In this document: in pieces, positions 25,464-34,038 of the stretch
Layout: every line of letters starts with the position of its first letter
How positions within the stretch are numbered: the first letter of the stretch is position 1
NCBI GenBank assembly: GCA_035353175.1
Contig: DAOPZC010000006.1
Location: 69,558-133,557, forward strand
Direction: 5' to 3'
Length of the DNA stretch: 64,000 nt
DNA from: DAOPZC01 sp035353175
GTDB taxonomy: Bacteria; Verrucomicrobiota; Kiritimatiellia; RFP12; UBA1067
The notes under the pieces: generated by a model
Database searches by the model: none
What the model was told of the DNA's origin: nothing
Seen by the model: the letters and a program-made list of their open reading frames with translations, nothing else
Program-made: the position numbers and the translations under genes

Positions 25464-26527
25464 GGTCCGACCTCCCTCAGAATCTGAGCGCGCACCTCAC
25501 CGGCCGCCTGTTGCTGTCGAGCGTCTCCGGCCTGAAGCTCCAGCCAGCACTGGATACGGCTGGCCCAACGCCTGCCGGCAACGTCCTCCTCCACCTGGAA
25601 ATAGGTGCCGGGGTCATCCGTCACCCGCAGCTCGATGTCGGCAAACGCCGGCACGGCCTCCTCCTCGCCGCCCAGCGCCCCGGCGGCCCTAGCCAGATCA
25701 TCGACAGCTACCCGCAAAGGACCTCCTTCGCCCAACGCCGTATAGTTCCGCGCCGAAGACTCCCCGGTGACGGCCCACCGCAAACCGGAGACGCTCCCCA
25801 AGGCCCGAGCCCAATCCGTTCCCGGCGGCAGGCGCAGCAACCGGGTTCCGGACAACTCGGGCTTGCGCCACGCGTCAGCGATCCGGTCGAGAAGGCGTAC
25901 GGGCTCCAAAAGGGTGATGTCCCCCTCGCGTTTTGACACGATCAGGTCTTCCTGCAGCGCCTGGACCGCCTTCGATACCTGGGACAAGGACAACCCGCAT
26001 CCGGCCTCCGCGACAGCCGCAGCCAGATCCTTGAGCGTTTCCCAGCGGCGGCGCGACAGAACCATCCTCGCCACCATAGAAGACCGCCCGCGATACGGAT
26101 TGTTCAGCGGACGCGATTCCGGATACAGGTTCGGCTGACCGCTCCGCGACAGATAAAGCTGTCCCGGCACGATTACCACCCCGTTGCCGCACAGGTCAAT
26201 CCCGCTGACGCCCTCCCGTTCCAATCCAGCCGCGCGTTCCGGCGAGAGATACGGCACAAGGATCATCGGCAACTCATCCCCCTTGGCCAGCGCCCGGGCC
26301 TGGGCGACTGCGCTTTGCACCGCCAGCGGCGTGCTCTGGGCCTTGGCCTCCACAACAAACCGCCAGACCGTTGCCGCATCAGCCAGACCCAGTTCGACAC
26401 GCGCGTCCGCACGGTCGCCCGGCTGCAACTCGAGCCGGCGGCGCACAACCAGCGGCGGGATCGTTTCCGCACCCGCCACAATGCGTGCCAGCAAGTCGCT
26501 TTCAGATAATTTCTTGTTTTTCATCAT
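25460..26527 (-). CDS. AbiEi-like antitoxin/regulator with endonuclease-fold N-terminus
   Basis: 355 residues. The first 130 residues contain VWRFVVEAKAQSTPLAVQSAVAQ, which resembles the E-x-K core of restriction-endonuclease-like folds. A winged-helix segment follows (about 155-215: LSRRRWETLKDLAAAV, LSLSQVSKAVQALQ). The rest resembles the antitoxin C-terminus seen with AbiEii partners. It overlaps the toxin gene by four bases. Antitoxins of this group bind repeats in their own promoter; two 9-bp direct repeats do lie upstream. Whether the nuclease-like part is active is unknown. Confidence 0.7.
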   Translation of the reverse strand: MMKNKKLSESDLLARIVAGAETIPPLVVRRRLELQPGDRADARVELGLADAATVWRFVVEAKAQSTPLAVQSAVAQARALAKGDELPMILVPYLSPERAAGLEREGVSGIDLCGNGVVIVPGQLYLSRSGQPNLYPESRPLNNPYRGRSSMVARMVLSRRRWETLKDLAAAVAEAGCGLSLSQVSKAVQALQEDLIVSKREGDITLLEPVRLLDRIADAWRKPELSGTRLLRLPPGTDWARALGSVSGLRWAVTGESSARNYTALGEGGPLRVAVDDLARAAGALGGEEEAVPAFADIELRVTDDPGTYFQVEEDVAGRRWASRIQCWLELQAGDARQQQAAGEVRAQILREVGP

Positions 26528-26569
26528 CTTCCCAAAAGAGATATCCCTGTGATTGAGGAAATATTGCCT

Positions 26570-26596
26570 AAGTTTTCCTGAATTTGCAAGTTTTCC
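26570..26596 (-). promoter_or_regulatory. direct repeats upstream of the AbiEi-like gene (putative operator)
   Basis: AAGTTTTCC occurs at 26570-26578 and 26588-26596 (read on plus), exactly 18 bases apart, 43 bases before the antitoxin start. A spacing near two helical turns suits binding of a repressor to one DNA face, as known for AbiEi autoregulation. Recognised by pattern only. Confidence 0.4.
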
Positions 26597-26833
26597 CGTT
26601 TGAGAAATTTAGCATTATCAAGATATTCAGGTTCTACCTGTGGACACTGGCAAAACACAAAGCCGCCTTGAGCCCGTAGGCCCATGTCCAGGCAAGTCCA
26701 ACCCGCTGCCAAAGCGTCGCCTCACCCTCACAAACCCACAAGCCTTCTCATAGAAGGAGTGGTCAAATATCTTGTTTCGTCGGAGTGGTCTGTGTCTATT
26801 TTTGGTTGTATGTGGAAAGATCTTCGGGCGGAT
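26597..26833. other. intergenic stretch left of repeat copy A
   Basis: AT-rich near 26600-26640, then mixed composition. Short frames exist on both strands but none has a recognisable product or a good start. The last six bases (GCGGAT) duplicate the first six of the repeat. Confidence 0.4.
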
Positions 26834-27103
26834 GCGGATAGGACATATAAGCTGCGTTTCGCGGTGGGCTCGGGATAAGGCGCAGTCGGATAAAGGCGCT
26901 TCTGTCACAAGTAGCGGACGTGGCTGAAGGGGCTCGGGCGGGTCCGGCGCCCGTTTTTCGAGCCCGAGAGTTGACAGCGGGCACCCCAAGACGTAGGATA
27001 ACCAACGTTTTCAAGCAGGAGAGGCTAAACCTCTCGGGCGTGTGGGCGCGGGTGCGCCTGCACGGAGAACTGCGGAGGGTCGGATGTGTACGGATGTGTA
27101 CGG
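26834..27103 (+). repeat. structured repeat, diverged copy A
   Basis: The same architecture as the four identical 258-bp repeats further right, with many substitutions. Both ends are conserved: GCGGATAGGAC at left, and GCGGGTGCGCCTGCACGG plus GGAGGGTCGGATGTGTACGG at right. Conserved as features rather than sequence are a promoter (TTGACA-17-TAGGAT), a GCCCG/CGGGC hairpin at the -35 box, and a leader hairpin (GAGAGG-CTAAA-CCTCTC at 27019-27035). The left edge is preceded by a duplicate GCGGAT, and the last ten bases (ATGTGTACGG) are tandemly duplicated. It joins directly to a 5'-truncated restriction gene. Confidence 0.85.
26971..26999 (+). promoter_or_regulatory. promoter within repeat copy A
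   Basis: TTGACA (26971-26976), 17 bases, TAGGAT (26994-26999), at the same offset as the promoter of the identical copies. It points into the truncated restriction gene. Confidence 0.6.
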
Positions 27104-29256
27104 AGCACCTGCTGAACGTGCCCGCGAGCCGCGAGACCGACCTGCTGAAAGGCCCGGACGGCAAGCCCGTTCCCTCGCTGGTGAACATGCTGCGCTTGCG
27201 CCGTCCGGTCGTGATCGTGGACGAGGCGCACAACGCCCGCACCGACCTGTCGTTTTCGGCGCTGGGCGACGTGATGCCCTCCTGCATCGTGGAGTTCACC
27301 GCCACGCCCGCGCGTTCAAAGCACCCGTCGAACATCCTGCACCACGTCTCAGCCGCCGAGCTCAAGGCCGCCGACATGATAAAGCTGCCGCTTCGCGTGG
27401 TCACGCGCCACCCCAGCCAGAAGGACCAGTTGCTCGCGGACGCCGTTAGCCTGCGGGCCGATCTGGAGAAGCTCGCGATAGCGGAAGGTCAGTCAACCGG
27501 CGAATACCTGCGCCCCGTGATGCTGATCCAGGCCGAACGCGTGGACGCGTGCGAACCGCTGCGCGACAAACTGGTTGCCGACGGCATCAGCCGCGACTCA
27601 ATCAAGATCTCGGTTGGCGCTCACGATGAGCTGAAAGACGCGGGAGACATCATGTCTCCGCAGTGCCAGGTCCGCTTTATCATCACGGTGCAAAAATTGC
27701 GCGAGGGCTGGGATTGCCCGTTCGCTTACGTGCTTTGCAGCATGCAGGACACACGGTCGGCCACCGCCATCGAGCAGATCGTCGGGCGCATATTGCGTTT
27801 GCCTTACGCGCGGCCCAAGCAACACCCCGACCTGAACTGCGCCTACGCGCTATCGGTCTCCGACTCGCTGCCGGAAGTGTTGAACGATCTTCGCCAGGCG
27901 TTGGAAAGCAACGGGTTCACCAAAGCCGAGGCCGACCGCATCATTCTGCCCGTGCCGCAGGGCACCCTGCCGTTGGGATCGCAGCCGCAGACGCTGCGCC
28001 TGAACCCGGAAGAGATTGACGCCGCGGTCGCCCAAGCTCAGGAGGCCGCCCTGTGCGGCAAGGTTCATATCCGCGCCGAAACCGGAGCCGTCACAGTTCT
28101 GGTTCCGCTCAACGACGAGGAATCCGAGAAAGTCGCCAGTTGCGGCAAGACCCCCGAGGCGCGGGCGCGGATCGCCGCGCTCGTCGAGCAGGTGCGGGAG
28201 GCCGACAAGACACTCGGCGGAGGCGGGCAGCCGCGAGCGCTCTCGCCCTATCAGTTGCAGTTGGATTTCCGTGTGCCGCTGCTCTGTTTGATCGAAGAAG
28301 GGGTGCTCCACGAGTTCGAACGCACCCACCTGCTCGAACACCCTTGGCGGCTCGGCGAAAAGGACGCGTCCCTGCCGTCCTCTTACAATCCGCTGAAACG
28401 CCCGCAACTGGAATCCGGCGATCTGGATGTGGGGTCCAAAGGCGAAGTCACGGCGGATGTGGTCCGCGAGTCCGCCGAGCCGCACGACTTCATCACGCGC
28501 CTGCATCAGCAGACGCTCGCCCTCGGCAACATCAGCGGCACCGACTGGACTGACGAACACTTGATCGCGTGGCTGGACCACAAGATCGACCACAACGATA
28601 TTCCGTTTTCAGAATCGGCAGTCTTTCTGCGCAAGGTCATCAACGGCCTCATGGCGCAACACGGGTTGACCGACGTCGGGCCCTTGGTCTTCGACCGCTT
28701 CCGGTTGCGTGACGCCATCGAGGAGCGCATTGACGAGCACCGCAAGAGCGAGCGGGCCGCTGCGTACACGCAGTACCTGGCCCTCGACTCTGGCCTCACC
28801 GTCAGCGACGAATACGCCATCAATTTCAAGGAGATCGCGTATGAGCCAAGCTGGAACTACGAGGGCTCCTTCATTTTCCGCAAACACTACTTCGGTCCTA
28901 AGCCCGGCGAAATGAAAGAGACGGCCCCGAGCGGCAAACTCAAAGAGGAGTTCGAGTGCGCCCAATTCCTCGACTCAAAGGCGCAAGGCGTCAAATTCTG
29001 GGTGCGCAACCTTTCGAAACGCCCGACCTCTTTCCGGCTCCAAACCTCAACCGACTGGTTCTATCCCGATTTCGTATGCCAGCTCGATGACGGCCGCATT
29101 CTCGTGGTCGAGTACAAGGGCGAACACCTGATGCCCGGTGCGCAGGAGAAACGCGACATAGGAAATCTTTGGGCCGCCCGCAGCAACGGGCGCTGCCTTT
29201 TCGCCATGCCCACCGATAGACGCTTCGACGAGATCGTGCAAAAAATTAAATCATGA
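27094..29256 (+). pseudogene. type III restriction enzyme Res subunit, 5'-truncated at the repeat
   Basis: About 720 residues from the in-frame ATG at 27094, which is the second of the two duplicated ATGTGTACGG units of the repeat. The helicase motor begins only at motif II (VDEAHNAR near 41), followed by FTATPAR, VQKLREGWDCPF and QIVGRILRLPY; the Walker A motif and everything before it are missing. The C-terminus has STDWFYPDF and VEYKGE (about 655-675), a PD-(D/E)xK nuclease core. Without Walker A it cannot be an ATP-driven enzyme. The promoter and Shine-Dalgarno of repeat A could still express it, though the best-placed ATG (27084) is out of frame. No modification subunit is seen. Confidence 0.85.
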
Positions 29257-29479
29257 ACGCCGTATCAACCGAACGTATGTGCAACAAGGACCAAAGAAAC
29301 ACGTTGATTTTCGTGCCGAAAGCCCCATTTTTTCGTTTTTTGTGTTTCTTTGTGCTTTTTTGCATCTTCAGTGTTGTCAACAACCCCGAATTGTGGTTAA
29401 TTGATTGCAGCACACCCGCCGGGCCTCTGTCGCAAGACATGCTATCTCTCGGTGGGTTTTTTATTTTCAGGGGGGGCGC

Positions 29480-30379
29480 ATGAAGTACGACAAACCGCCT
29501 CTGACCTTCGACGAACAGGTCCAGCACCTTCTTGAGCGCGGTGTGAAGGGCGATCCCGGCGTCATGCGCGAGCGCCTCGCCTCCGTTAACTACTACCGCC
29601 TTTCCGGCTACCTCTTTCCTTTCCGAAACCCCGACAACCAGACCTACCGCCCCGGCACCTCGTTCGACGAGGTTTGGCAGAGGTACGCCTTCGACCGGCG
29701 GTTGCGCCTCTTGGTCATGGACGCGATCGAACGCATCGAAATCGCGGTCCGCACACAACTGGCGTACCACCACGCCCACGCGTACAACGATCCCTTCGCC
29801 TATTGCATGCGCCGCGACTCGATGTGGGGCATCGATGCCGCCAAATTCGCGGCCTTCCAGAAAAAAGTCGACGACGAGACGCACCGCAGCCGCGATGTCT
29901 TCGTCGCGCATTTTAAGGAAAAATATGCGGACATCCATCCCGCGCTGCCAGTCTGGATGGCCGTCGAAATCATGTCCCTCGGTACGGTCCTCACCTTTTA
30001 CCGCGGCGTGTCCCATGCCGTCAAACAGTCCGTCGCCACCCACTTCGGCATGCCGGACAGAGTCTTCGACACCTGGCTGCACACCCTCTTCGTTGTCCGC
30101 AACATCTGTGCCCATCACGGCCGTCTCTGGAACCGGGAGATGCGCTTGAAACCGTTTGTCCCCAGGCGGAAAGAGTATCCCGACTGGCACACGCCTTACA
30201 CCGTCCCGACCGACCGCATTTTCGTGGTTCTCACCATCTGCCGCTACTGCCTCAGGCGAATCGCACCGCAGAGCCGCTGGCCGCACTGTCTCGACACCCT
30301 TCTTGCCGACTTCCCGAACGTCCCCATCGCCCAAATGGGCTTTCCACCAAACTGGCGGGATTCACCCCTTTGGAAGTGA
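29480..30379 (+). CDS. Abi_2-family abortive infection protein (HEPN type)
   Basis: 299 residues. KPPLTFDEQVQHLLERG at the start, NYYRLSGYLFPFR and RRLRLLVMDAIERIEIAVR match the Abi_2 (AbiD/AbiF) family. RNICAHHGRLWNR near 206 carries the R-x4-H motif of HEPN ribonucleases. Family knowledge: such proteins cleave RNA and stop growth on phage infection. The start follows a G-rich Shine-Dalgarno-like run. It lies right of the restriction remnant, with about 220 AT-rich bases between that hold no gene. Part of the defence island. Confidence 0.85.
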   Translation: MKYDKPPLTFDEQVQHLLERGVKGDPGVMRERLASVNYYRLSGYLFPFRNPDNQTYRPGTSFDEVWQRYAFDRRLRLLVMDAIERIEIAVRTQLAYHHAHAYNDPFAYCMRRDSMWGIDAAKFAAFQKKVDDETHRSRDVFVAHFKEKYADIHPALPVWMAVEIMSLGTVLTFYRGVSHAVKQSVATHFGMPDRVFDTWLHTLFVVRNICAHHGRLWNREMRLKPFVPRRKEYPDWHTPYTVPTDRIFVVLTICRYCLRRIAPQSRWPHCLDTLLADFPNVPIAQMGFPPNWRDSPLWK

Positions 30380-30619
30380 GTGTCTAACAAGCAGTCTTCA
30401 TTGGCGACTTCCCTTCTCACTGAACTCGGCGCGGATTACTGCATTAAGGAGTGCCTGCGAACCTTCGCCAAACGCTGGAACGCCATCCCCTTTGAGGAGA
30501 AGGAAGCCGTCGCCGCAGACATGCGCCGGAATCTCGCCCGCATCCGCAACGAGGCCGCCAAAGCCCGTCCGTGCGAACGTTCCCCAGATAAACCTCTCTC
30601 CTCGTCCCCCTCCGCGTGA
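30380..30619 (+). CDS. small hypothetical protein coupled to the Abi_2 gene
   Basis: 79 residues starting with GTG directly after the Abi_2 stop, a spacing typical of translational coupling. The sequence is mostly helical and charged (LRTFAKRWNAIPFEEKEAVAADMRRN) with no recognised domain. It may be an accessory or antitoxin-like partner of the HEPN protein, but nothing in the sequence proves that. Confidence 0.45.
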   Translation: MSNKQSSLATSLLTELGADYCIKECLRTFAKRWNAIPFEEKEAVAADMRRNLARIRNEAAKARPCERSPDKPLSSSPSA

Positions 30620-30652
30620 GCTATTCGCCAGATTCGCGCGATCCGCGGCTAC

Positions 30653-31744
30653 CTACAAATTTCTCCGTATCAAAAAAGCCGCAAACGCAACGCAGGCCGC
30701 CACCGGAATCCACAACAGGGCGTACGGCTGGAAATCTGGAAACTTGTCCAGCGAATGGAAAAGGATCACGCATAAATAGAACGCCATGGCGACCACCAGA
30801 CTGACCGCCATACCGATCGTCGACTCCTTTCGGTGCGCGCGGATGCCGAGAGGCATGCCGACCAGAACAAAGCAGATCGACGCGCAGGCATAAACGAACC
30901 GGAGGTGATATTCCGTCCGGCTAACACTCAGCAACTTGCGGTTCACCTTGCGGGGCAAGCCTTTCACATTCGCGCGGAGATCGCTGATCGTCTGACGCAA
31001 CTCTACAAACCGCTGGTCCTTCTCTTTGCGCTTCACAGTCCGCGTCTTAACCGCATTGGGGATCACGTGCCGATACCTGTCGGCAACCGCCACGCCGGGA
31101 TGCTCCACGTCAATCGGGTCCACGCGCACCTTGTACATGTCCAATACCACGTCCGCCCCGTTCGTCGAGACCAAAGCCTTCTCCGCGCGGATCTCGCGAG
31201 TCATGCCCGGATGCGTGTAGTCGAAGACCAGCAAATCCGCCAGCCAATTCCCCTCCTTCTTTTGAAAGAACACCTTGAACCCGGGAAAGTCATCGATCAT
31301 GCGTCCAGGCTCGAGCAGATCCAGCCCCACGTCCACGCTGATCACAGATTTAACATTGCTGCGGATCTCATGGCTCCGCGGCACGATTTCGTTGTTGACG
31401 TAAAACCCCAGCAGCGTCAGAACCGCGCCGAAAACGGCCGGCCACTTCATGACATGCAGCAGGTTGATTCCGCACGCGCGCATCGCCGCGATCTCGCTGT
31501 CGGCCGAGAGCCGGCTGAAAACCAACAGGGCACTGACTAACAAAGCGAGAGGCAACGTAAGAGTGAGCGTTTCCGGGAAACCGACAAGCATATAGAGGCC
31601 TATCGCATGTACCGGAAGGCCTTCGATGATGAGCCTCATGAGCTTGACCAGAAGCCCGATCGTTAAAACAAAGGAGATGACAAGCCAAGCCAGAAAAAAC
31701 GCGGTCAAAAAAGACTGCAAGACATATCGCTCGATGATCTTCAT
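30653..31744 (-). CDS. LptF/LptG-type permease of the lipopolysaccharide transporter
   Basis: 363 residues from the ATG at 31744 (GGAG six bases upstream). MKIIERYVLQSFLTAFFLAW is the standard first helix of YjgP/YjgQ permeases, and PLALLVSALLVFSRLSADSEIAAMRACGIN is the conserved coupling-helix region that contacts LptB. A periplasmic beta-jellyroll occupies the middle, and three C-terminal helices follow (about 270-360). It moves LPS from the inner membrane to the Lpt bridge, so the organism has a lipid A-bearing outer membrane. Only one permease is seen here. Confidence 0.88.
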   Translation of the reverse strand: MKIIERYVLQSFLTAFFLAWLVISFVLTIGLLVKLMRLIIEGLPVHAIGLYMLVGFPETLTLTLPLALLVSALLVFSRLSADSEIAAMRACGINLLHVMKWPAVFGAVLTLLGFYVNNEIVPRSHEIRSNVKSVISVDVGLDLLEPGRMIDDFPGFKVFFQKKEGNWLADLLVFDYTHPGMTREIRAEKALVSTNGADVVLDMYKVRVDPIDVEHPGVAVADRYRHVIPNAVKTRTVKRKEKDQRFVELRQTISDLRANVKGLPRKVNRKLLSVSRTEYHLRFVYACASICFVLVGMPLGIRAHRKESTIGMAVSLVVAMAFYLCVILFHSLDKFPDFQPYALLWIPVAACVAFAAFLIRRNL

Positions 31745-31757
31745 GCGCGACTCCAAG

Positions 31758-31794
31758 AAAAAAAGCCGCAAAGAACCCCGTGTTCCTTTGCGGC
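31758..31794 (-). terminator. rho-independent terminator of the OmpA-like gene
   Basis: On the minus strand GCCGCAAAG, a 12-base loop and CTTTGCGGC form a perfect 9-bp stem followed by TTTTTTT. It lies between the ompA-like stop and the lptF-like start, so lptF probably relies on read-through or its own promoter. Confidence 0.85.
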
Positions 31795-31820
31795 CTCTTG
31801 TCAGAAAACGCCCTTACAGA

Positions 31821-33110
31821 TTACGGCGCAACGTACTTGACCTTGTCCGCATTGGTTCCGGCACCGCGGATGTAGATCTCCACGCGGCGGTTCTCCGGGT
31901 TGCCGTTCACAAGATCAGGCTGCACCTTGGGCCGGCTGAAGCCGTATCCGAGGGCCGACAGGCGCGTTCCCTGCACGCCCTTGCCGACCATGTAGGACTG
32001 CACGGCCTGCGCGCGGCGCTCGGAGAGGTCCTGGTTGTACTTCTCGCTGGAGCGCGTGCGGCGGTCCGCGTGGCCCTCGATCGCCGCCGTCGCCTGCGGG
32101 TTGCGCTGCAGGACGCGGACGACCTGGTCGATCTCGGCGAAATACTCGGGCTTGATCACCGTGGTGTCGTAATCGAACTGGATGTAGACCTCGAACAGCA
32201 TCAGGTCGTCCGAGGGGTCGAGCGGGTTGGTGTGATCCTCGATCACCTCGTGCCCGTCGGCCACGCCGCCCTTGTCGGTGTCGCGGTCAAGCGGATTGGT
32301 CTTGCAGGTGAGGACTTCCTGCCCGTCCTTCAGCCCGTCGAAGTCGGTGTCGGCATTGAGCGGGTTGGTCTTGTAAACCTTCACTTCGTCCCCGTCCGTC
32401 AGGCCGTCGCCGTCCGTATCCTTGTTGAAGGGGTCCGTCCCGAGCTTCGCCTCTTCGTCATCCGTCAGGCCGTCGCCGTCCGAATCCTTGGGCAGACCCG
32501 TCAGCGCGGCCGCGCCGGCCTCCTCGCCCCCGCCACTGTTTCTGCCGCCTCCGAAGCGATAAACGACGCCCATGTCCGCCGTGTAAATGAACGGGCAGTC
32601 ATCCTCCACCGACATGAACGCATGCCCGTCAGCCCGCAAGGACCAATTGTCGTTGAGGTGGTACATCACGCCAGCGCCCACGCGCGGCCCGCCGATACTG
32701 TGCTCGTCTCCGTCATTGAGCACTCTGTCTGTCGAACGGACATAGCCGGCGCCCGCAGTCAGATAAGGATCCAAACGGTTAAACCGGTTGAAGTGGTACA
32801 TGCCGTCGATGAACGCGCCGCTGATGCTCTGGTTGTCGACGCCATTGTTTGCATCGGCACCCCCGTTTCCGGAGATGTTTGGCGCCCAGGTCCCCCCGAC
32901 CTCGGCGGACCAGTGGTCGGAGATGTCGTAGCCCAAGCGCAAAACCATGTTCAGCCCTTCGTCCGTCGGCTGATTGCCCTCGAAAAACATCATTCCGACA
33001 CCCGGACTCACATACCAGCGCGGCGAGTCAGCCAGTTCTTTGGCGTTCTCGGCGTTCGAGCAAAGAAAGCTTCCCAACAGACCAACCGTCAGTAACCCGA
33101 ATTTTTTCAT
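31821..33110 (-). CDS. OmpA-family outer membrane protein with TSP3 repeats
   Basis: 429 residues. A signal peptide (to about 20), an eight-stranded OmpA-like barrel (about 30-190, ending GVVYRFGGG), three to four thrombospondin type 3 calcium repeats (DSDGDGLTDDEEAKLGTDP and similar, about 205-300), then a peptidoglycan-binding OmpA_C domain (about 305-420) with IEGHADRRTRSSEKYNQDLS and RRAQAVQSYM. It links the outer membrane to the cell wall. AAGGAGAAG precedes the start, a promoter lies upstream and a strong terminator downstream, so it is a single-gene unit, probably highly expressed. Confidence 0.92.
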   Translation of the reverse strand: MKKFGLLTVGLLGSFLCSNAENAKELADSPRWYVSPGVGMMFFEGNQPTDEGLNMVLRLGYDISDHWSAEVGGTWAPNISGNGGADANNGVDNQSISGAFIDGMYHFNRFNRLDPYLTAGAGYVRSTDRVLNDGDEHSIGGPRVGAGVMYHLNDNWSLRADGHAFMSVEDDCPFIYTADMGVVYRFGGGRNSGGGEEAGAAALTGLPKDSDGDGLTDDEEAKLGTDPFNKDTDGDGLTDGDEVKVYKTNPLNADTDFDGLKDGQEVLTCKTNPLDRDTDKGGVADGHEVIEDHTNPLDPSDDLMLFEVYIQFDYDTTVIKPEYFAEIDQVVRVLQRNPQATAAIEGHADRRTRSSEKYNQDLSERRAQAVQSYMVGKGVQGTRLSALGYGFSRPKVQPDLVNGNPENRRVEIYIRGAGTNADKVKYVAP

Positions 33111-33141
33111 GACTTCTCCTTGCCTCAGTTAAAACAATGAA

Positions 33142-33170
33142 AGTGTATGCTTCCCGTTCCCGATATGCAA
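33142..33170 (-). promoter_or_regulatory. putative promoter of the OmpA-like gene
   Basis: On the minus strand TTGCAT (33170-33165), 17 bases, TACACT (33147-33142), about 30 bases before the start codon. Confidence 0.5.
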
Positions 33171-33281
33171 CACGATTCCCGCAATCTCACAAACGTTTAA
33201 GGGGGCGGCTCCGGAAATCATCATCTCGGGTCATCTCCGCACGTCAGGCCTAGCCATTCTCAAACGCGACGGGGGAAGCAT

Positions 33282-34022
33282 TCACCTCAGCACTTCCACC
33301 CCGTATACGCGCGTGCGGCTTTTCAGCCATTTCACGGCGAAAAGGTCAAAAACCGTGCGCTTCAGCCGCCCCCAGTTGGAATATTTGCTGACTCCGGCCC
33401 GCCGCGGACGATGCCCGACCTCCACTTGGCTGATCTGTCCGCCCTGCATCGCCACATACGAGCCGAAAAACCTGTGCATTCCGTTCCACGGCTGCAAACC
33501 GCGCACAAAATCTGACTTGAAGGCTTTCAGCGAACACCCCGTATCGCGAATGGTCTCGCCCAGCACCGAGTTCCTGACCCCGTTCGCGAGGCGGCTGCCG
33601 AACCGCTTCCAGAACGTATCGCGCCTTCGGGCCCGGTAGCCGCAACAGCAGTCACACGAAGGACCCAACATCGACACGACCGCAGGTATATCCATTGGCT
33701 CGTTCTGTCCGTCGCCATCGAGGGTGACGATGACACTCCCGAGCGCATTCTGAAACCCCGTGTGAAACGCGAAACTTTGCCCTACATTCCGGCTGTGACG
33801 GAACACGCGAATCACCGGCCATCGCTTCGCGACTTCTTCGGCAACCCGGGCCGTCGGGTCGGATGACCCGTCATCCACAACAAGGATTTCAAAAGGCCTT
33901 CCCAGTAAACGCTCCAAAGTTCCGGCCACTTCCTCAAGCACGTCACGCAAACACTCGGCCTCGTTGAACACCGGGATCACAACCGAAACTTCGGGGACCG
34001 GATAAACTTCAGACACGTCCAT
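33282..34022 (-). CDS. family 2 glycosyltransferase, polyprenyl-phosphate sugar synthase type (ArnC/RgtE-like)
   Basis: 246 residues from the ATG at 34022 (GGAGGGGG six bases upstream). VSVVIPVFNEAECL, VVDDGSSD, HSRNVGQSFAFHTGFQ and TLDGDGQNEP are the hallmarks of dolichyl/undecaprenyl-phosphate sugar synthases. Unlike ArnC it has no C-terminal membrane helices and is short, more like RgtE or DPM1. It would load a sugar from a nucleotide donor onto a lipid carrier at the inner membrane. It follows an ArnT-like transferase and a UDP-uronate epimerase in one run, which points to galacturonic acid as the sugar (inference). Confidence 0.82.
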   Translation of the reverse strand: MDVSEVYPVPEVSVVIPVFNEAECLRDVLEEVAGTLERLLGRPFEILVVDDGSSDPTARVAEEVAKRWPVIRVFRHSRNVGQSFAFHTGFQNALGSVIVTLDGDGQNEPMDIPAVVSMLGPSCDCCCGYRARRRDTFWKRFGSRLANGVRNSVLGETIRDTGCSLKAFKSDFVRGLQPWNGMHRFFGSYVAMQGGQISQVEVGHRPRRAGVSKYSNWGRLKRTVFDLFAVKWLKSRTRVYGVEVLR

Positions 34023-34038
34023 GTGGAACCCCCTCCTC

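Noticed and set aside
26627..26989. Minus-strand 120-residue frame across repeat A
   Set aside because: It crosses the repeat edge, is composed of frame-shadow residues and has no start signal.
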